Notes: generated by a model from the sequence alone, not told the origin. A stretch of 64,000 bases of DNA from an uncultured Clostridia bacterium (GCA_944386415.1 CALXAY010000003.1:18066-82065), one strand, 5' to 3'. Counted from the stretch's first letter, positions 48,275 to 58,188 are shown. Numbers and translations: made by a program.

Positions 48275-48310
48275 AAAAGCCCGCCAGAGCTCACTCGAGC
48301 TGGCGGACTT
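48275..48310 (-). terminator. Strong terminator overlapping a stop codon
   Basis: GC-rich stem GTCCGCCAGCTC/GAGCTCTGGCGGGC, with the TGA stop of the 48291 gene inside the hairpin, followed by TTTTTATA on the minus strand. Confidence 0.88.
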
Positions 48311-48698
48311 CAGCAGAGTCACTGCTGATTTCTTCGAAGTCGATTATGTTCTCATACATACTAAGGATTTCAAACCGGAATCCTACAGTAGTAAACTGAT
48401 ATGTTTTCCCTACTTCTATCTCTCCATAAACATCTGAAGAGTTCCATCTAAATCTAAGAAGAGAATCTTCTACTGAAAAAACTCTTGTCTCTTCATCCTC
48501 TGTTTTAGTAAAAACAAGGTACTTAGATGAATTGTTATAGTTTTTGACATCTTTATCAGTAACAGTTGCAACATAGGTTTGCTCATTATAATTTGCAGCA
48601 ATAGAGAAAATAATTCCTCCAATTACAAATACAATAGCAAAAACTATGAAGGTTCCTATTATAAGTTCCTCGGCATTAACATACCTTTTCCGATACAT
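48291..48698 (-). CDS. DUF1523-like small membrane protein (GC-richer) using CGG as an ordinary codon
   Basis: 135 residues from the ATG at 48698, with GGAGAGG just upstream. One membrane helix (residues 14-34) is followed by a beta domain with SKYLVFTKTEDEETRVFSVEDSLLRFRWNSSDVYGEIEVGKTYQF and a C-terminal GFRFEILSMYENI. This order resembles DUF1523 proteins of phages and small-genome bacteria. Two in-frame CGG codons (48692-48690 and 48377-48375, Y-R-K and F-R-F) need no shift. It is solitary, GC-richer and has its own terminator; it is probably foreign. Confidence 0.72.
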   Translation of the reverse strand: MYRKRYVNAEELIIGTFIVFAIVFVIGGIIFSIAANYNEQTYVATVTDKDVKNYNNSSKYLVFTKTEDEETRVFSVEDSLLRFRWNSSDVYGEIEVGKTYQFTTVGFRFEILSMYENIIDFEEISSDSAEVRQLE

Positions 48699-48771
48699 AA
48701 CCTCTCCTTTCTGCTTGTGTACTATCACGACTTTTATATTATAACATTTTTTACCTATTTTTTCAAATTTT

Positions 48772-49353
48772 CTAGAAAATTATTGTCATTTCTTCTAATT
48801 TTTCCAATATTTTTGAAATTATTTTCTCTCTTTCAAATTCTTTTCCTGTTTCCTTTTTAAGTGAAGTTGCTATTTTTTTAGTTTCTTCAGGAAACTCATC
48901 TTCATTTACATTTAGTCCCAAACTTATTAATAAATATTTTATTTTTTCTCCTTGTGAATGTATTTCTGTCAGTATCCCACAAATTTTTTTTCCTTTAAAT
49001 AATAGATCATTTGGTTTTTTTATTTCTAATTTATATCCGTATAATTTATAAATTGCTTCTCTTGTTTTTTCTGCAATTTCTACTGTTAAATTATCTAACT
49101 CATCAATTCTACATTTTGGATGTAAAATTATAGTCATTGCTATATTTTTCCCATCTCCCGTATACCAGCTTCTTCCTTTTGTTCCTATTCCCCCTGTTTG
49201 TATTTCCGCTAATAATATTTTTCCTACATTTTCTTCATTTTCTGCTATTTTTCTTCCTAATATATGTGTTGATTCTATTTTTTCAAAATATTCTATTTTT
49301 TTACCTAATATTTTCGTATTTGCTTTTTTTATTTTCTCTAAATCCATCTTCAT
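48772..49353 (-). CDS. birA: Biotin-[acetyl-CoA-carboxylase] ligase
   Basis: 193 residues, a short form without the DNA-binding domain. Motifs: EKIESTHILGRKIAENEE, GGIGTKGRSWYTGDGKNIAMTI (biotinyl-5'-AMP loop, with variant residues) and KKPNDLLFKGKKICGILTE. It attaches biotin to carboxylase subunits. The C-terminal SH3-like domain is absent or very short. It is 22 bp downstream of the gene at 49376 and probably co-transcribed. Confidence 0.88.
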   Translation of the reverse strand: MKMDLEKIKKANTKILGKKIEYFEKIESTHILGRKIAENEENVGKILLAEIQTGGIGTKGRSWYTGDGKNIAMTIILHPKCRIDELDNLTVEIAEKTREAIYKLYGYKLEIKKPNDLLFKGKKICGILTEIHSQGEKIKYLLISLGLNVNEDEFPEETKKIATSLKKETGKEFEREKIISKILEKLEEMTIIF

Positions 49354-49375
49354 TAATTTTTTCTTCTTTCTTTTC

Positions 49376-49786
49376 CTATTTTATAAGCTTCAAATCTCCA
49401 TTTATTATTACTGGAGAAAATCCTGATATTTCATCATACAACATTCCTTCCGGAATATCATTATATAAATAAATTTTTTTATTTTGAATAAAAGCTTCAT
49501 ACAATTCTAAGAAAGTTGCTCCTCCTATATAATTTTTATTTCCGTTTTTGTCAAAGTTTAAAGTTAATACTGCATCCATATTTCCAATTCTTTCCTTACT
49601 CATTTTAAACATTTTTGTTTTAAAATCAGCATGAGCTTTAGTTCCTTTACTCCATGCTTCTTTCTCGACATTACTATCATAATAAGAATTTGGTAATTCT
49701 ACTACATGTCCCATATTTTCTAATTTTTCTTTTATTGGCTCTATCTTATCATAAAAAGCTTTACTACAAATAATCAATATCCTCAT
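49376..49786 (-). CDS. Nucleoside 2-deoxyribosyltransferase-like protein
   Basis: 136 residues. It has a Rossmann-like fold with RILIICSKAFYDKIEP at the N-terminus and a motif AVLTLNFDKNGNKNYIGGATFLELYEAFIQNKKIYLYNDIPEG, reminiscent of nucleoside 2-deoxyribosyltransferase-related proteins (Gly-x-x-x-x-E-x-x-x-A-x-x). Activity is not certain. RBS AGGAGG. Confidence 0.62.
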   Translation of the reverse strand: MRILIICSKAFYDKIEPIKEKLENMGHVVELPNSYYDSNVEKEAWSKGTKAHADFKTKMFKMSKERIGNMDAVLTLNFDKNGNKNYIGGATFLELYEAFIQNKKIYLYNDIPEGMLYDEISGFSPVIINGDLKLIK

Positions 49787-50006
49787 TTTTTATCCTCCTT
49801 AATTTTTAGCTATATTATCTTTTTATTTTTCTTTTGCAAACACAACCAATTTGTTTTATTACTCAATTACTTTAAATTAATAATAAAATATTTTTTCTTT
49901 TACTTTCCTATTTTATAGACATATTATAGCATATTTATCACATTTTGAGCAACTTTATATTTTTAGTCTCAATATTTTAGAAAAAATTCAAATAAATATA
50001 TGAATC

Positions 50007-50035
50007 TTGTAAAAATTCTACAAATATGCTATAAT
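50007..50035 (+). promoter_or_regulatory. Promoter of the small membrane gene at 50111
   Basis: TTGTAA (50007-50012), 17 bp, then a perfect TATAAT (50030-50035). The leader of about 70 nt contains a CCTCT/AGAGG hairpin. The rest of the 49787-50110 gap is A/T-rich with nothing else I can support. Confidence 0.68.
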
Positions 50036-50110
50036 TAATATATTGACAACCAATTAACCCTCTTAAATAAATTTTTAGAGGAAAACTCCACAATAATTTA
50101 AGGAGGAAAC

Positions 50111-50380
50111 GTGGATCAAGTTATAATAATTATTGCCATGGCTATTTATGGTGGTCTAGGGATTTTTGTCATTGAAAAAGAGAAACAACGATTCATTTTT
50201 TGGAGTGTAAGCGTTATTGTAGAAAGTTTAATTATGGTTAGTTGCCTAGCAACCTGTTTTCTTTCTGCAATAAAATACTCACCACCTACACTACTAATTG
50301 CAATTAGACTATGGTTACTATGGCTTTACATTGATATCTTCTCTTGGATGTTTTTCCGAAGAGAAATCTTTGGTAATTAG
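50111..50380 (+). CDS. Small GC-richer membrane protein (89 aa)
   Basis: 89 residues from a GTG with AGGAGG 5 bp upstream. Three hydrophobic segments (about 2-20, 28-52, 60-80), several Trp and a short charged end. Not recognised. It is one of few plus-strand genes in the centre of the window. It is a stand-alone unit with promoter and terminator, like the other GC-richer small genes. Confidence 0.68.
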   Translation: MDQVIIIIAMAIYGGLGIFVIEKEKQRFIFWSVSVIVESLIMVSCLATCFLSAIKYSPPTLLIAIRLWLLWLYIDIFSWMFFRREIFGN

Positions 50381-50402
50381 AAAACAACTATTCACGTTTA
50401 GT

Positions 50403-50434
50403 AAAATCCTCTCGGAATAAACCGAGGGGATTTT
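50403..50434 (+). terminator. Terminator of the 50111 gene
   Basis: 13-bp stem AAAATCCTCTCGG/CCGAGGGGATTTT (one mismatch) with a 6-nt loop, followed by GCTTTATA. Confidence 0.85.
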
Positions 50435-50567
50435 GCTTTATATAATAACGTAAATGAATCAATAAAACAAATCAAAATATTTTATTTTAATATAGAAAAT
50501 ATAATTCCTCATAAAAACCAAATAGCCTGTATCTATTGATACAAGCTATTTATATTAATTATTTTAT

Positions 50568-50642
50568 TGGCTGGGCTGGCAAGATTCGAACTTGCGCATG
50601 CCAGAGTCAAAGTCTGGTGCCTTACCGCTTGGCTACAGCCCA
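50568..50642 (-). tRNA. tRNA-Gln (anticodon TTG)
   Basis: Cloverleaf on the minus strand: acceptor TGGGCTG/CAGCCCA, D-arm AGCCAAGCGGTAAGGCA, anticodon stem CCAGA/TCTGG with loop CTTTGAC (anticodon TTG), T-arm with GTTCGAATC, and an encoded CCA end. Confidence 0.95.
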
Positions 50643-50658
50643 ATATATATTTTACAAA

Positions 50659-50736
50659 TGGGGTGGAAGATGGGACTCGAACCCACGGTCTCCAGTGCCA
50701 CAAACTGGCGCGTTAACCAACTACGCTACATCCACC
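50659..50736 (-). tRNA. tRNA-His (anticodon GTG)
   Basis: Minus-strand cloverleaf with the extra 5' G (position -1) that marks tRNA-His, anticodon stem CCAGT/ACTGG around TTGTGGC (anticodon GTG), T-loop GTTCGAGTC, and encoded CCA. One T-T mismatch in the acceptor stem. Located 17 bp upstream of tRNA-Gln. Confidence 0.94.
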
Positions 50737-50814
50737 ATGCTGTTTGCTTAAGCACATTTTATATTATAACCAATTTCTACCCCATTTGTCAACTGTTTTT
50801 TTATATTTTTTCAA

Positions 50815-51612
50815 TTATTCAGTTGTTGTTGATATTGAACTTGGATCTATTCCATATTGTTGATACATCCAGCTCATATAATCAAATGGTGTTAATGTTT
50901 CTGGTAATCCAAAATCATATCCAAAAGTTTCTACTCTTATAGAAGTAATTTTAACTGGGTTCACAGGCGTACTAACTTCTGTATTTCCTGTTTCTTCACT
51001 ATCGTCTGCTACTTTAACTTCTACATTTTCTATGTTATGAACTACATCCATTCCTTCAATAACTTTACCAAATGCTGTATAATATCCATTTAAAGAACTA
51101 GTTGCTTTTGTCATTATAAAAAATTGAGAACTTCCTGAATTATATGATTGTTCAGCCAAAGATGGTGAATATGAAGTATAATCACTTCTAGCCATTCCAA
51201 GTACTCCCTCTTCAAATTTCATATCATTATCTACTCCATTTGCTATAAATTCACCCTTTATAGAATAGTCTGTCTCTTCTCCTCCATCCTTTAAATCAGA
51301 TATTTTTGCTCCACCTTGTCCTGTTCCTTCTGGGTCTCCACCTTGAATCATGAAATCTTTTACAATTCTATGGAATGTTAATCCATCATAAAATCCTCTA
51401 TTTGCTAAAGCTATAAAGTTTGCAACTGTTTCAGGTGCCTTATCTGGATATAATTCTATTTTTACAGTTCCAAAGTTTTCAACTTCCATTGTTGCAACTG
51501 GATTTTTAACCTCCATAGTCAAATTTCTGTAATATCCCCATACTACTGTTCCTACTAATACTAAAATTATTAAAAAAGCTACAACCCATAATACGTTTTT
51601 AAAATTTTTCAT
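50815..51612 (-). CDS. Membrane-anchored cyclophilin-type peptidyl-prolyl isomerase
   Basis: About 265 residues. It has an N-terminal membrane helix (7-25) and a cyclophilin domain with APETVANFIALANRGFYDGLTFHRIVKDFMIQGGDP, FEEGVLGMARS, SSQFFIMT and YTAFGKVIEGMDVVHNIENV. It probably folds exported proteins outside the membrane. A C-terminal tail after the domain contains MSWMYQQYGID. The ATG at 51612 is 9 bp from AGGAGG; 51618 is also possible. It is 13 bp after disA. Confidence 0.93.
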   Translation of the reverse strand: MKNFKNVLWVVAFLIILVLVGTVVWGYYRNLTMEVKNPVATMEVENFGTVKIELYPDKAPETVANFIALANRGFYDGLTFHRIVKDFMIQGGDPEGTGQGGAKISDLKDGGEETDYSIKGEFIANGVDNDMKFEEGVLGMARSDYTSYSPSLAEQSYNSGSSQFFIMTKATSSLNGYYTAFGKVIEGMDVVHNIENVEVKVADDSEETGNTEVSTPVNPVKITSIRVETFGYDFGLPETLTPFDYMSWMYQQYGIDPSSISTTTE

Positions 51613-51625
51613 TATCATAATCCTC

Positions 51626-52712
51626 CTAAATTAAATTATCAAAAATAAATTGTTCTTGCATTCTCTTTAATGATTGCTTAATAGTTCTTGCTCTTACTTC
51701 ACCGATTCCATCAACTTCATCTAAACTTTCAATATCTGCCGCTAAAATATGTTGAAATGATTTGAAAGAATCTACTAAATTTTCTACAATATTGTTTGGC
51801 ATTCTTGGAATTTTATTTAAAATTCTGTAGCCTTTTGTATATACACCTACTTCATCATAATTATCAAAATTCTCATATCCTAAAAGTTTAGCAATAACAG
51901 ATTCTTTAGATATATCTTCATAACTTAAATTTTCTAAACTTTCTATTACTTTTTCTGGTGTTCTTTTATTTCTTCCCTTGCCAGGTACTATGTAATCTTT
52001 TATTATTAAAGTTTCTTCTTTTTCTAGTCCACCTATTAATTCATCTAGCTGCATTTTTACTAGCCTTCCATCATTTCCTAGTTCATATATCTGTCTTTGT
52101 ATTTCTTCTACTATTTTCATAACCATTTCAGCTCTTTGAATAGAAACTATTACATTTTCCAAAGTAACTATATCATTAAATTCATATTCATTTAATATAT
52201 TTAACTTATTATCAAATACTTTCTTGTATTTTTCAAGTGTCTGAATTGCTTGATTTGCTTTACTTAGTACTGAATCTGTATCTTCTAGTATATATCTATC
52301 ATTTCCTTTAAATACTGTAATAATGCTTCTTCTTTGTGAAATGCTAATTACAAGCTCACCTGTTTGCTTTGCTGTTCTTTCCGCTGTTCTATGTCTTGTT
52401 CCCGTTTCTAATGTAGTTATTTCATGTGATGGAATAAGTTGTGCATTTGCATATAATATTTTCTTTAAATCTCCACTTAATACTATTGCCCCATCCATTT
52501 TAGCTAATTCATATAATTTTGAAGATGTATAATCTTCATTAATAAAAAATCCACCATCAACAACTTCTTCTAGCACTTCACTACTATCTGTTATTAGTAA
52601 TAAAGCTCCGAGTTCTTGCTCTTAATATATTTTCTAATCCATCTCTTATGGGAGTTCCTGGTGCAATTAATTTTAGAATTTCTGTAATACTATCCTCTTT
52701 GCCCTTTCTCAA
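51626..52712 (-). CDS. disA: Diadenylate cyclase DisA with a CGG +1 recoding site
   Basis: 361 residues from a TTG at 52712 with AGGGAGA upstream, and one +1 shift at 52610. DisA makes c-di-AMP and scans DNA for damage. The DAC domain has RTGALLLI (at the shift), MDGAIVLSGDLKKI (DGA) and ETGTRHRTAERTAKQTGELVISIS (RHR). The linker and helix-hairpin-helix DNA-binding end (SLDEVDGIGEVRARTIKQSL) follow. The unshifted product stops within about 8 codons and lacks the whole active site. It follows radA, the usual clostridial order. Confidence 0.94.
52608..52610 (-). other. CGG +1 recoding site (disA)
   Basis: Coding strand ...gca aga act CGG agc ttt...: zero-frame CGG after Thr ACU. The +1 reading act gga gct tta tta gives R-A-R-T-G-A-L-L-L-I, conserved in DisA. 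Confidence 0.93.
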
Positions 52713-52740
52713 AACTAAACTCTCCCTTCTAAATATAAAA

Positions 52741-54106
52741 TTATTTTAAGCCGATTTTTTTCATAGCTTCGTTAACATCCTTGATGCCTATTATATCTAA
52801 TTTATAATTATCTTTCAAGTCTTTTTTATTACTTTCTGGAATTAAACAAGTTTTAAAACCTAATTTTTCCGCTTCCTTTAATCTTTTTTCAATTAAATTA
52901 ATTCTTCTTACTTCACCTGTCAGACCAACTTCGCCTAATACTATCATATCTTTAGGAATTGGAATATTTTTAAAACTTGAAGCTGTAACTAGGGCAATTC
53001 CTAAATCAATTGCCGGTTCATTCACCTTTAAACCGCCTACGACATTTAAATAAACATCTTGTGAATTAAGCATCACACCTGCTCTTTTTTCTAGAACTGC
53101 AAGTAATAGTGAAAGTCTATTATAATCAATACCATTTGCAGTTCTTTTAGGATAGCCAAAAACCGTATTACAAGTTAAAGCTTGAAGTTCTACTAAAAGA
53201 GGTCTTGTGCCTTCCATAGTAGCAACTATACACGAACCTGCTGGGTTATCTTCTCTTTCAGAAATTAGAATATCAGAAGGATTGTCAATTTCTTGCATAC
53301 CTTTATCTTGCATTTCAAACATACCAATCTCATTAGTAGATCCGAATCTATTTTTTACACCTCTAAGTATCCTATATGAAAAATATCTTTCACCTTCTAA
53401 ATATAAAACAGTGTCTACCATATGTTCTAGTACTCTTGGCCCTGCAATGTTTCCCTCTTTAGTAACATGCCCAATTATAATAGTTGTAATACCTTTAGAC
53501 TTACAAACTCTCATAACTTGTGAAGTAATTTCTCTTACTTGACTTACACTTCCGAGCTGCTGCTGTTAATTCTTCAGAATACATAGTTTGTATAGAATCT
53601 ATTATAACCAGTTTTGGGTTTGTATTGATAATTGCTTGATTTACAAGCTCTATATTAGTTTCACCCAAAAACAAAATATCTTCATTATTAATACCTAGTC
53701 TATCTGCTCTTAATTTAATTTGTTCAGCAGACTCTTCTCCAGAAACATATAAAACTTTTCCATCACCTTTAATCTTATCACATATTTGTAAAATAAGTGT
53801 TGATTTACCAATTCCTGGTTCTCCACCAAGTAAAACTAAAGATCCTTTTACTAATCCCCCTCCTAAAACTCTATCTAGTTCCTGAAAACCTGTATTAGTT
53901 CTTATAGTCTCTTTTGCTTCATAAGAATTTAAACTTTGTGGAACTGCTAGTTTTCCATCAGATTGTGAAAGTCCTTTACTTTTAGTTTCTACAACTTTTT
54001 GTTCATAAAAACTATTCCAACTATTACAAGCAGGACATTTACCTAACCACTTACCTGATTCATAACCACATTCACTACATACAAAAACCGTTTTACTCTT
54101 TGTCAT
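52741..54106 (-). CDS. radA: DNA repair protein RadA with a CGG +1 recoding site
   Basis: 454 residues from the ATG at 54106, with one +1 shift at 53554. A zinc finger (CSECGYESGKWLGKCPACNSW), RecA-like ATPase (GGEPGIGKSTL), the RadA KNRFGSTNEIG motif and a C-terminal Lon-like domain (LNSQDVYLNVVGGLKVNEPA). RadA is a helicase for branch migration in recombination. The upstream DNA is a REP element, in frame from a TTG at 54145 (M-D-K-M-S-K-R...), so a form with 13 extra residues is possible. The unshifted product lacks half of the ATPase domain. Confidence 0.94.
53552..53554 (-). other. CGG +1 recoding site (radA)
   Basis: Coding strand ...gca gca gct CGG aag tgt...: zero-frame CGG after Ala GCU. 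The +1 reading gct gga agt gta agt caa gta gives A-A-A-G-S-V-S-Q-V-R, conserved in RadA. Confidence 0.93.
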
Positions 54107-54157
54107 GTCCAATTGGGGACGTTTCCTTTTGGACATTTTGTCCAATCAGGGACACAT
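54107..54157 (-). repeat. REP element of the RAYT family, copy 2
   Basis: Same 52-bp element in minus orientation, between the RAYT gene and radA. Its last bases GGACAT supply the first bases of the radA ATG. The GGAGGAAGGAG ribosome binding site lies on the far side of the element. With copy 3 it flanks the transposase in inverted orientation. Confidence 0.88.
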
Positions 54158-54172
54158 CTCCTTCCTCCCTTC

Positions 54173-54943
54173 TTATTTTAATACTCTTTCTATTATCTTT
54201 CTATTTAAATCTAATATTCTTGAAATCTGTAATTTTGATATTCCTTTTATTCCTTTTAATTTTCTTATATATTCATTTCGTATTTTAGTATTAAACTCTT
54301 TTATTTTTTCCAAACTTTTCAAACCCAATATTTTTTCAATTTCTTTTCTTGCCTGTTCGTCTGTTAATTTTTTTATAGCTTCAAATTCTAAATAGTCATT
54401 TATATTCTCTACTTTTCCAATATTATAAGTAGTAAAATTTTTCATTGCTTCTTCTTTATTTTCTCCAAATAGTGATAATAGCATCTTTGTATCTACCATA
54501 TTACTTTGAGTTATATATTCTTTATAACTACTCCATTTATAATTATCAACTTTCGAAATTTTAGCTTTTTCTGGATTTTGATGAATATATCTACAAACCT
54601 GCTTTAAATATTTACTTGTTTCGACCTCTTTACTTAAAAACCTATTTTGAAATAAATGTCCTACTTTTTCATATTTTTTTGAAAAGTACGCTGAATATGT
54701 AACAGCTAAACTTTGCATTATTTTTGAAAGCCTATCATGTTTATCATATATTATTAAGTGTACATGATTTGTCATTAAGCAATAAGCATATAATTCATAT
54801 TTATATTTTTCTTTTGTATTTACAATTTCTTTAATAAACTTTTTATAATCTTGTTCGTCAAAAAATATATCTTGCTTTCCGTTTCCCCTCAGAATAACAT
54901 GATATACTTTAGTACTACTCATTTTCCTTGCCATACGGGGCAT
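54173..54943 (-). CDS. REP-associated tyrosine transposase (RAYT, IS200-like Y1 family)
   Basis: 256 residues. It has the HUH metal motif NHVHLI (about residue 60), a preceding YELYAYCLMTN and the downstream helix with a candidate nucleophile, TYSAYFSKKYEKVGHLFQNRF, the order seen in TnpA(REP) proteins. The C-terminal part (KLQISRILDLNRKIIERVL) is a helix-turn-helix. The gene stands alone, flanked on both sides by inverted copies of the window's main repeat (54107 and 55074), as in known RAYT-REP units. The RBS is AAAGGAG. It probably cuts and moves REP DNA. Confidence 0.9.
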   Translation of the reverse strand: MPRMARKMSSTKVYHVILRGNGKQDIFFDEQDYKKFIKEIVNTKEKYKYELYAYCLMTNHVHLIIYDKHDRLSKIMQSLAVTYSAYFSKKYEKVGHLFQNRFLSKEVETSKYLKQVCRYIHQNPEKAKISKVDNYKWSSYKEYITQSNMVDTKMLLSLFGENKEEAMKNFTTYNIGKVENINDYLEFEAIKKLTDEQARKEIEKILGLKSLEKIKEFNTKIRNEYIRKLKGIKGISKLQISRILDLNRKIIERVLK

Positions 54944-55000
54944 AAACTTCTCTCCTTTCTTTTTTATATTTAAATTTATTCCCCGTACCCCTACAAATAT

Positions 55001-55042
55001 AAAAAGTATAGCATAAATAAATATATTTTGCTATACTTTTTT
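55001..55042. terminator. Bidirectional terminator upstream of the RAYT gene
   Basis: 12-bp stem AAAAAGTATAGC/GCTATACTTTTT with an A/T-rich 17-nt loop and T-runs. It ends the transcript from the 55111 gene and insulates the RAYT unit. Confidence 0.78.
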
Positions 55043-55073
55043 ATTATTTTACTAAATTAAAATTCAAAAATGT

Positions 55074-55124
55074 GTCCCAAATTGGACAAAATGTCCAAAA
55101 AGAAACGTCCCTATTGGACATTTT
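55074..55124 (+). repeat. REP element of the RAYT family, copy 3
   Basis: The plus-orientation copy with several substitutions (AAAAAGAAACG, CCCTATTGGAC). It overlaps the end of the gene at 55111: the last codons (N-V-Q) and TAG stop come from the repeat. Confidence 0.85.
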
Positions 55125-55464
55125 TCTTTTTACCAAATGAAATTTCTTGGAATAAGAAGTCATGAACTTTTTCCCAAGTAATTTCTTGGTGTAAGAATTC
55201 ATTAATTTCATCTTCTACTTTTTGTTGATATGGTGTTAATTCTACTTTAATTTCTTTATTCCAATCAATGTCTTGCAACCAGAATGCTTTAAATTTACTC
55301 CAAAAACTTACTTTTGCTGGTAAATTTGTATTTCTTATTGTTCCAGCATTTTCTATATTTTCAATATCTGTATTTGTCGCTTGATTTTGTTCATTACTTT
55401 CATTTTCAAATTGAACTCCTCCAAATACTCCTGATACTTTATTTTCTTCACCTAAATCAGCCAT
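55111..55464 (-). CDS. Uncharacterised 117-aa protein
   Basis: 117 residues, not recognised. The N-terminal half is acidic and polar (Asn, Glu, Gln). The C-terminal half, KVSFWSKFKAFWLQDIDWNKEIKVELTPYQQKVEDEINEFLHQEITWEKVHDFL, is helical and rich in Trp and Phe. It sits between mtaB and the RAYT unit. Its last codons and stop derive from a REP copy, so the ancestral C-terminus may have been different. The RBS is GAGGAAG. Confidence 0.68.
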   Translation of the reverse strand: MADLGEENKVSGVFGGVQFENESNEQNQATNTDIENIENAGTIRNTNLPAKVSFWSKFKAFWLQDIDWNKEIKVELTPYQQKVEDEINEFLHQEITWEKVHDFLFQEISFGKKKNVQ

Positions 55465-55597
55465 TTTTCTTCCTCCTTTGTGATTTTTACAATTTTACTA
55501 TATTAGTTATACTATACTTTTTTTATTTTATCAAGAATTTTTCTTATATTTCCATATTAAATATTTATTACACAATTATTACATTATTGTTACATTC

Positions 55598-56932
55598 TTA
55601 CATATTTACCAGTATATGGTCTTGTTTTGCATCTATACATTTTGCTTTTGTTATTGTATTTTCTATATTACTTTCTGGTTTTTCATTACTTTTATCATTA
55701 CCTCCATTTTGATTTTCTAATTTTCTATATGCTGATATATAATTTTTAGTATGTCCCCTATAAAATTTTTCTTTTTTTTCTTCCCACAATATTTCTACTT
55801 CTTTTCCCACATAGTTTTCATTATATTCTTTTTCATTTCTATTTGATAATTCTATTAGCTTCCTACTTCTTTCTTCTTTTTTATTTCCGTCTATTTGTCC
55901 ACTCATTACCGCTGCCTTTGTTCCTTTTCTTTGTGAATATTTAAATACATGCATTTTATAGAATTTTATTTCTTTTAAAAATTCATATGTTTTATTAAAT
56001 TCTTCTTCTGTCTCCCCAGGGAATCCTACTATTATATCTGTTGTCAAATTCACATCTTCATAGTTTTTTCTTAATAAATTTACTATATTTCTAAATTCTT
56101 CTATTGTATATCTTCTGTTCATCCTTTTTAGAGTCTTATCACACCCGCTTTGTAATGATAAATGAAAATGATGACAAATTTTTTCTAATTTAACTAATCT
56201 ATTTACAAATTCTTCTGTTATAAGTAATGGTTCTAATGAGCCTAGCCTTATCCTTTTAATTCCTTCTATTTTATTTATTTCTTCTAATAAATCTATTAAC
56301 TTATAATCTTCTTTGAAATCTTTTCCATATGATGCTATATGTATTCCTGTTATTACTACTTCTTTTATTCCTTCTTTAGCTATTTTATTTATTTCTGATA
56401 TTATTTTTTCAGGTTTTCTACTTCTTACTCTTCCTCTTGCATATGGTATTATACAATATGAACAAAATCTATCACATCCGTCTTGTACTTTTATTACTGC
56501 TCTTGTTTTTTCTGTATAAACTACATCACCAAATTCCACATACTCTTTTTGATTCATTACATCTTCTATTTCTAATTCTTTTTTCTTTGTCTTTACAAAT
56601 TTTTCTACAAGTTCAACTATATTTTTCTTTTCATTATTTCCAAGTATTAAGTCCACTTCTTCTATTTTTTCTAATTCACTCTTTGCAACTTGAGCGTAAC
56701 ATCCACATGCTACTACTACTGCATTTTCATTTAATTCTTTTACTCTTCGAAGCATTTGTCTTGATTTTCTATCTGACATATTTGTTACTGTACATGTATT
56801 TATTACATAAATATCTGCAATTTCTGTATGTTCGACTACTTCATAACTTTTTTCTAAAAATTCTTGTGCCATTGCATTTGTTTCATATTGATTTACTTTG
56901 CATCCCAAAGTTATAAATGCTACTTTATTCAT
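55598..56932 (-). CDS. mtaB: tRNA (t6A37) methylthiotransferase MtaB
   Basis: 444 residues, a radical-SAM methylthiotransferase. The UPF0004 domain has TLGCKVNQYETNAM and INTCTVTNMSDRKSRQ; the radical-SAM cluster is DRFCSYCIIPYARGRVRS; a TRAM-like C-terminus follows (about 370-410). It converts t6A37 to ms2t6A37 in tRNAs reading ANN codons. The three CGG-bearing decoding genes tsaE, miaA and the t6A pathway are near. The gene itself has no in-frame CGG. A Lys/Asn tail ends the protein. Confidence 0.95.
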   Translation of the reverse strand: MNKVAFITLGCKVNQYETNAMAQEFLEKSYEVVEHTEIADIYVINTCTVTNMSDRKSRQMLRRVKELNENAVVVACGCYAQVAKSELEKIEEVDLILGNNEKKNIVELVEKFVKTKKKELEIEDVMNQKEYVEFGDVVYTEKTRAVIKVQDGCDRFCSYCIIPYARGRVRSRKPEKIISEINKIAKEGIKEVVITGIHIASYGKDFKEDYKLIDLLEEINKIEGIKRIRLGSLEPLLITEEFVNRLVKLEKICHHFHLSLQSGCDKTLKRMNRRYTIEEFRNIVNLLRKNYEDVNLTTDIIVGFPGETEEEFNKTYEFLKEIKFYKMHVFKYSQRKGTKAAVMSGQIDGNKKEERSRKLIELSNRNEKEYNENYVGKEVEILWEEKKEKFYRGHTKNYISAYRKLENQNGGNDKSNEKPESNIENTITKAKCIDAKQDHILVNM

Positions 56933-57001
56933 TTTCTACTCCTTCTATATAACTATTTATGTCGCATAGTAATCCTATGCGACATTTTATTTTGTATTTT
57001 T

Positions 57002-58016
<1,015 letters not shown>

Positions 58017-58188
58017 TTACCTTCCTTATCATTATTATTTCCGTTTCTTTACAAATTCGTTACAATTATATTACATTTTAATAGTTTTATCAACCCTTTT
58101 AATTGATTTTTTTGTTTTTTTATAATATAATATTACTGTCTTTAAATCAAGTATTTATTGATAATTTTTATAATTTTAGGAGTTTTTT

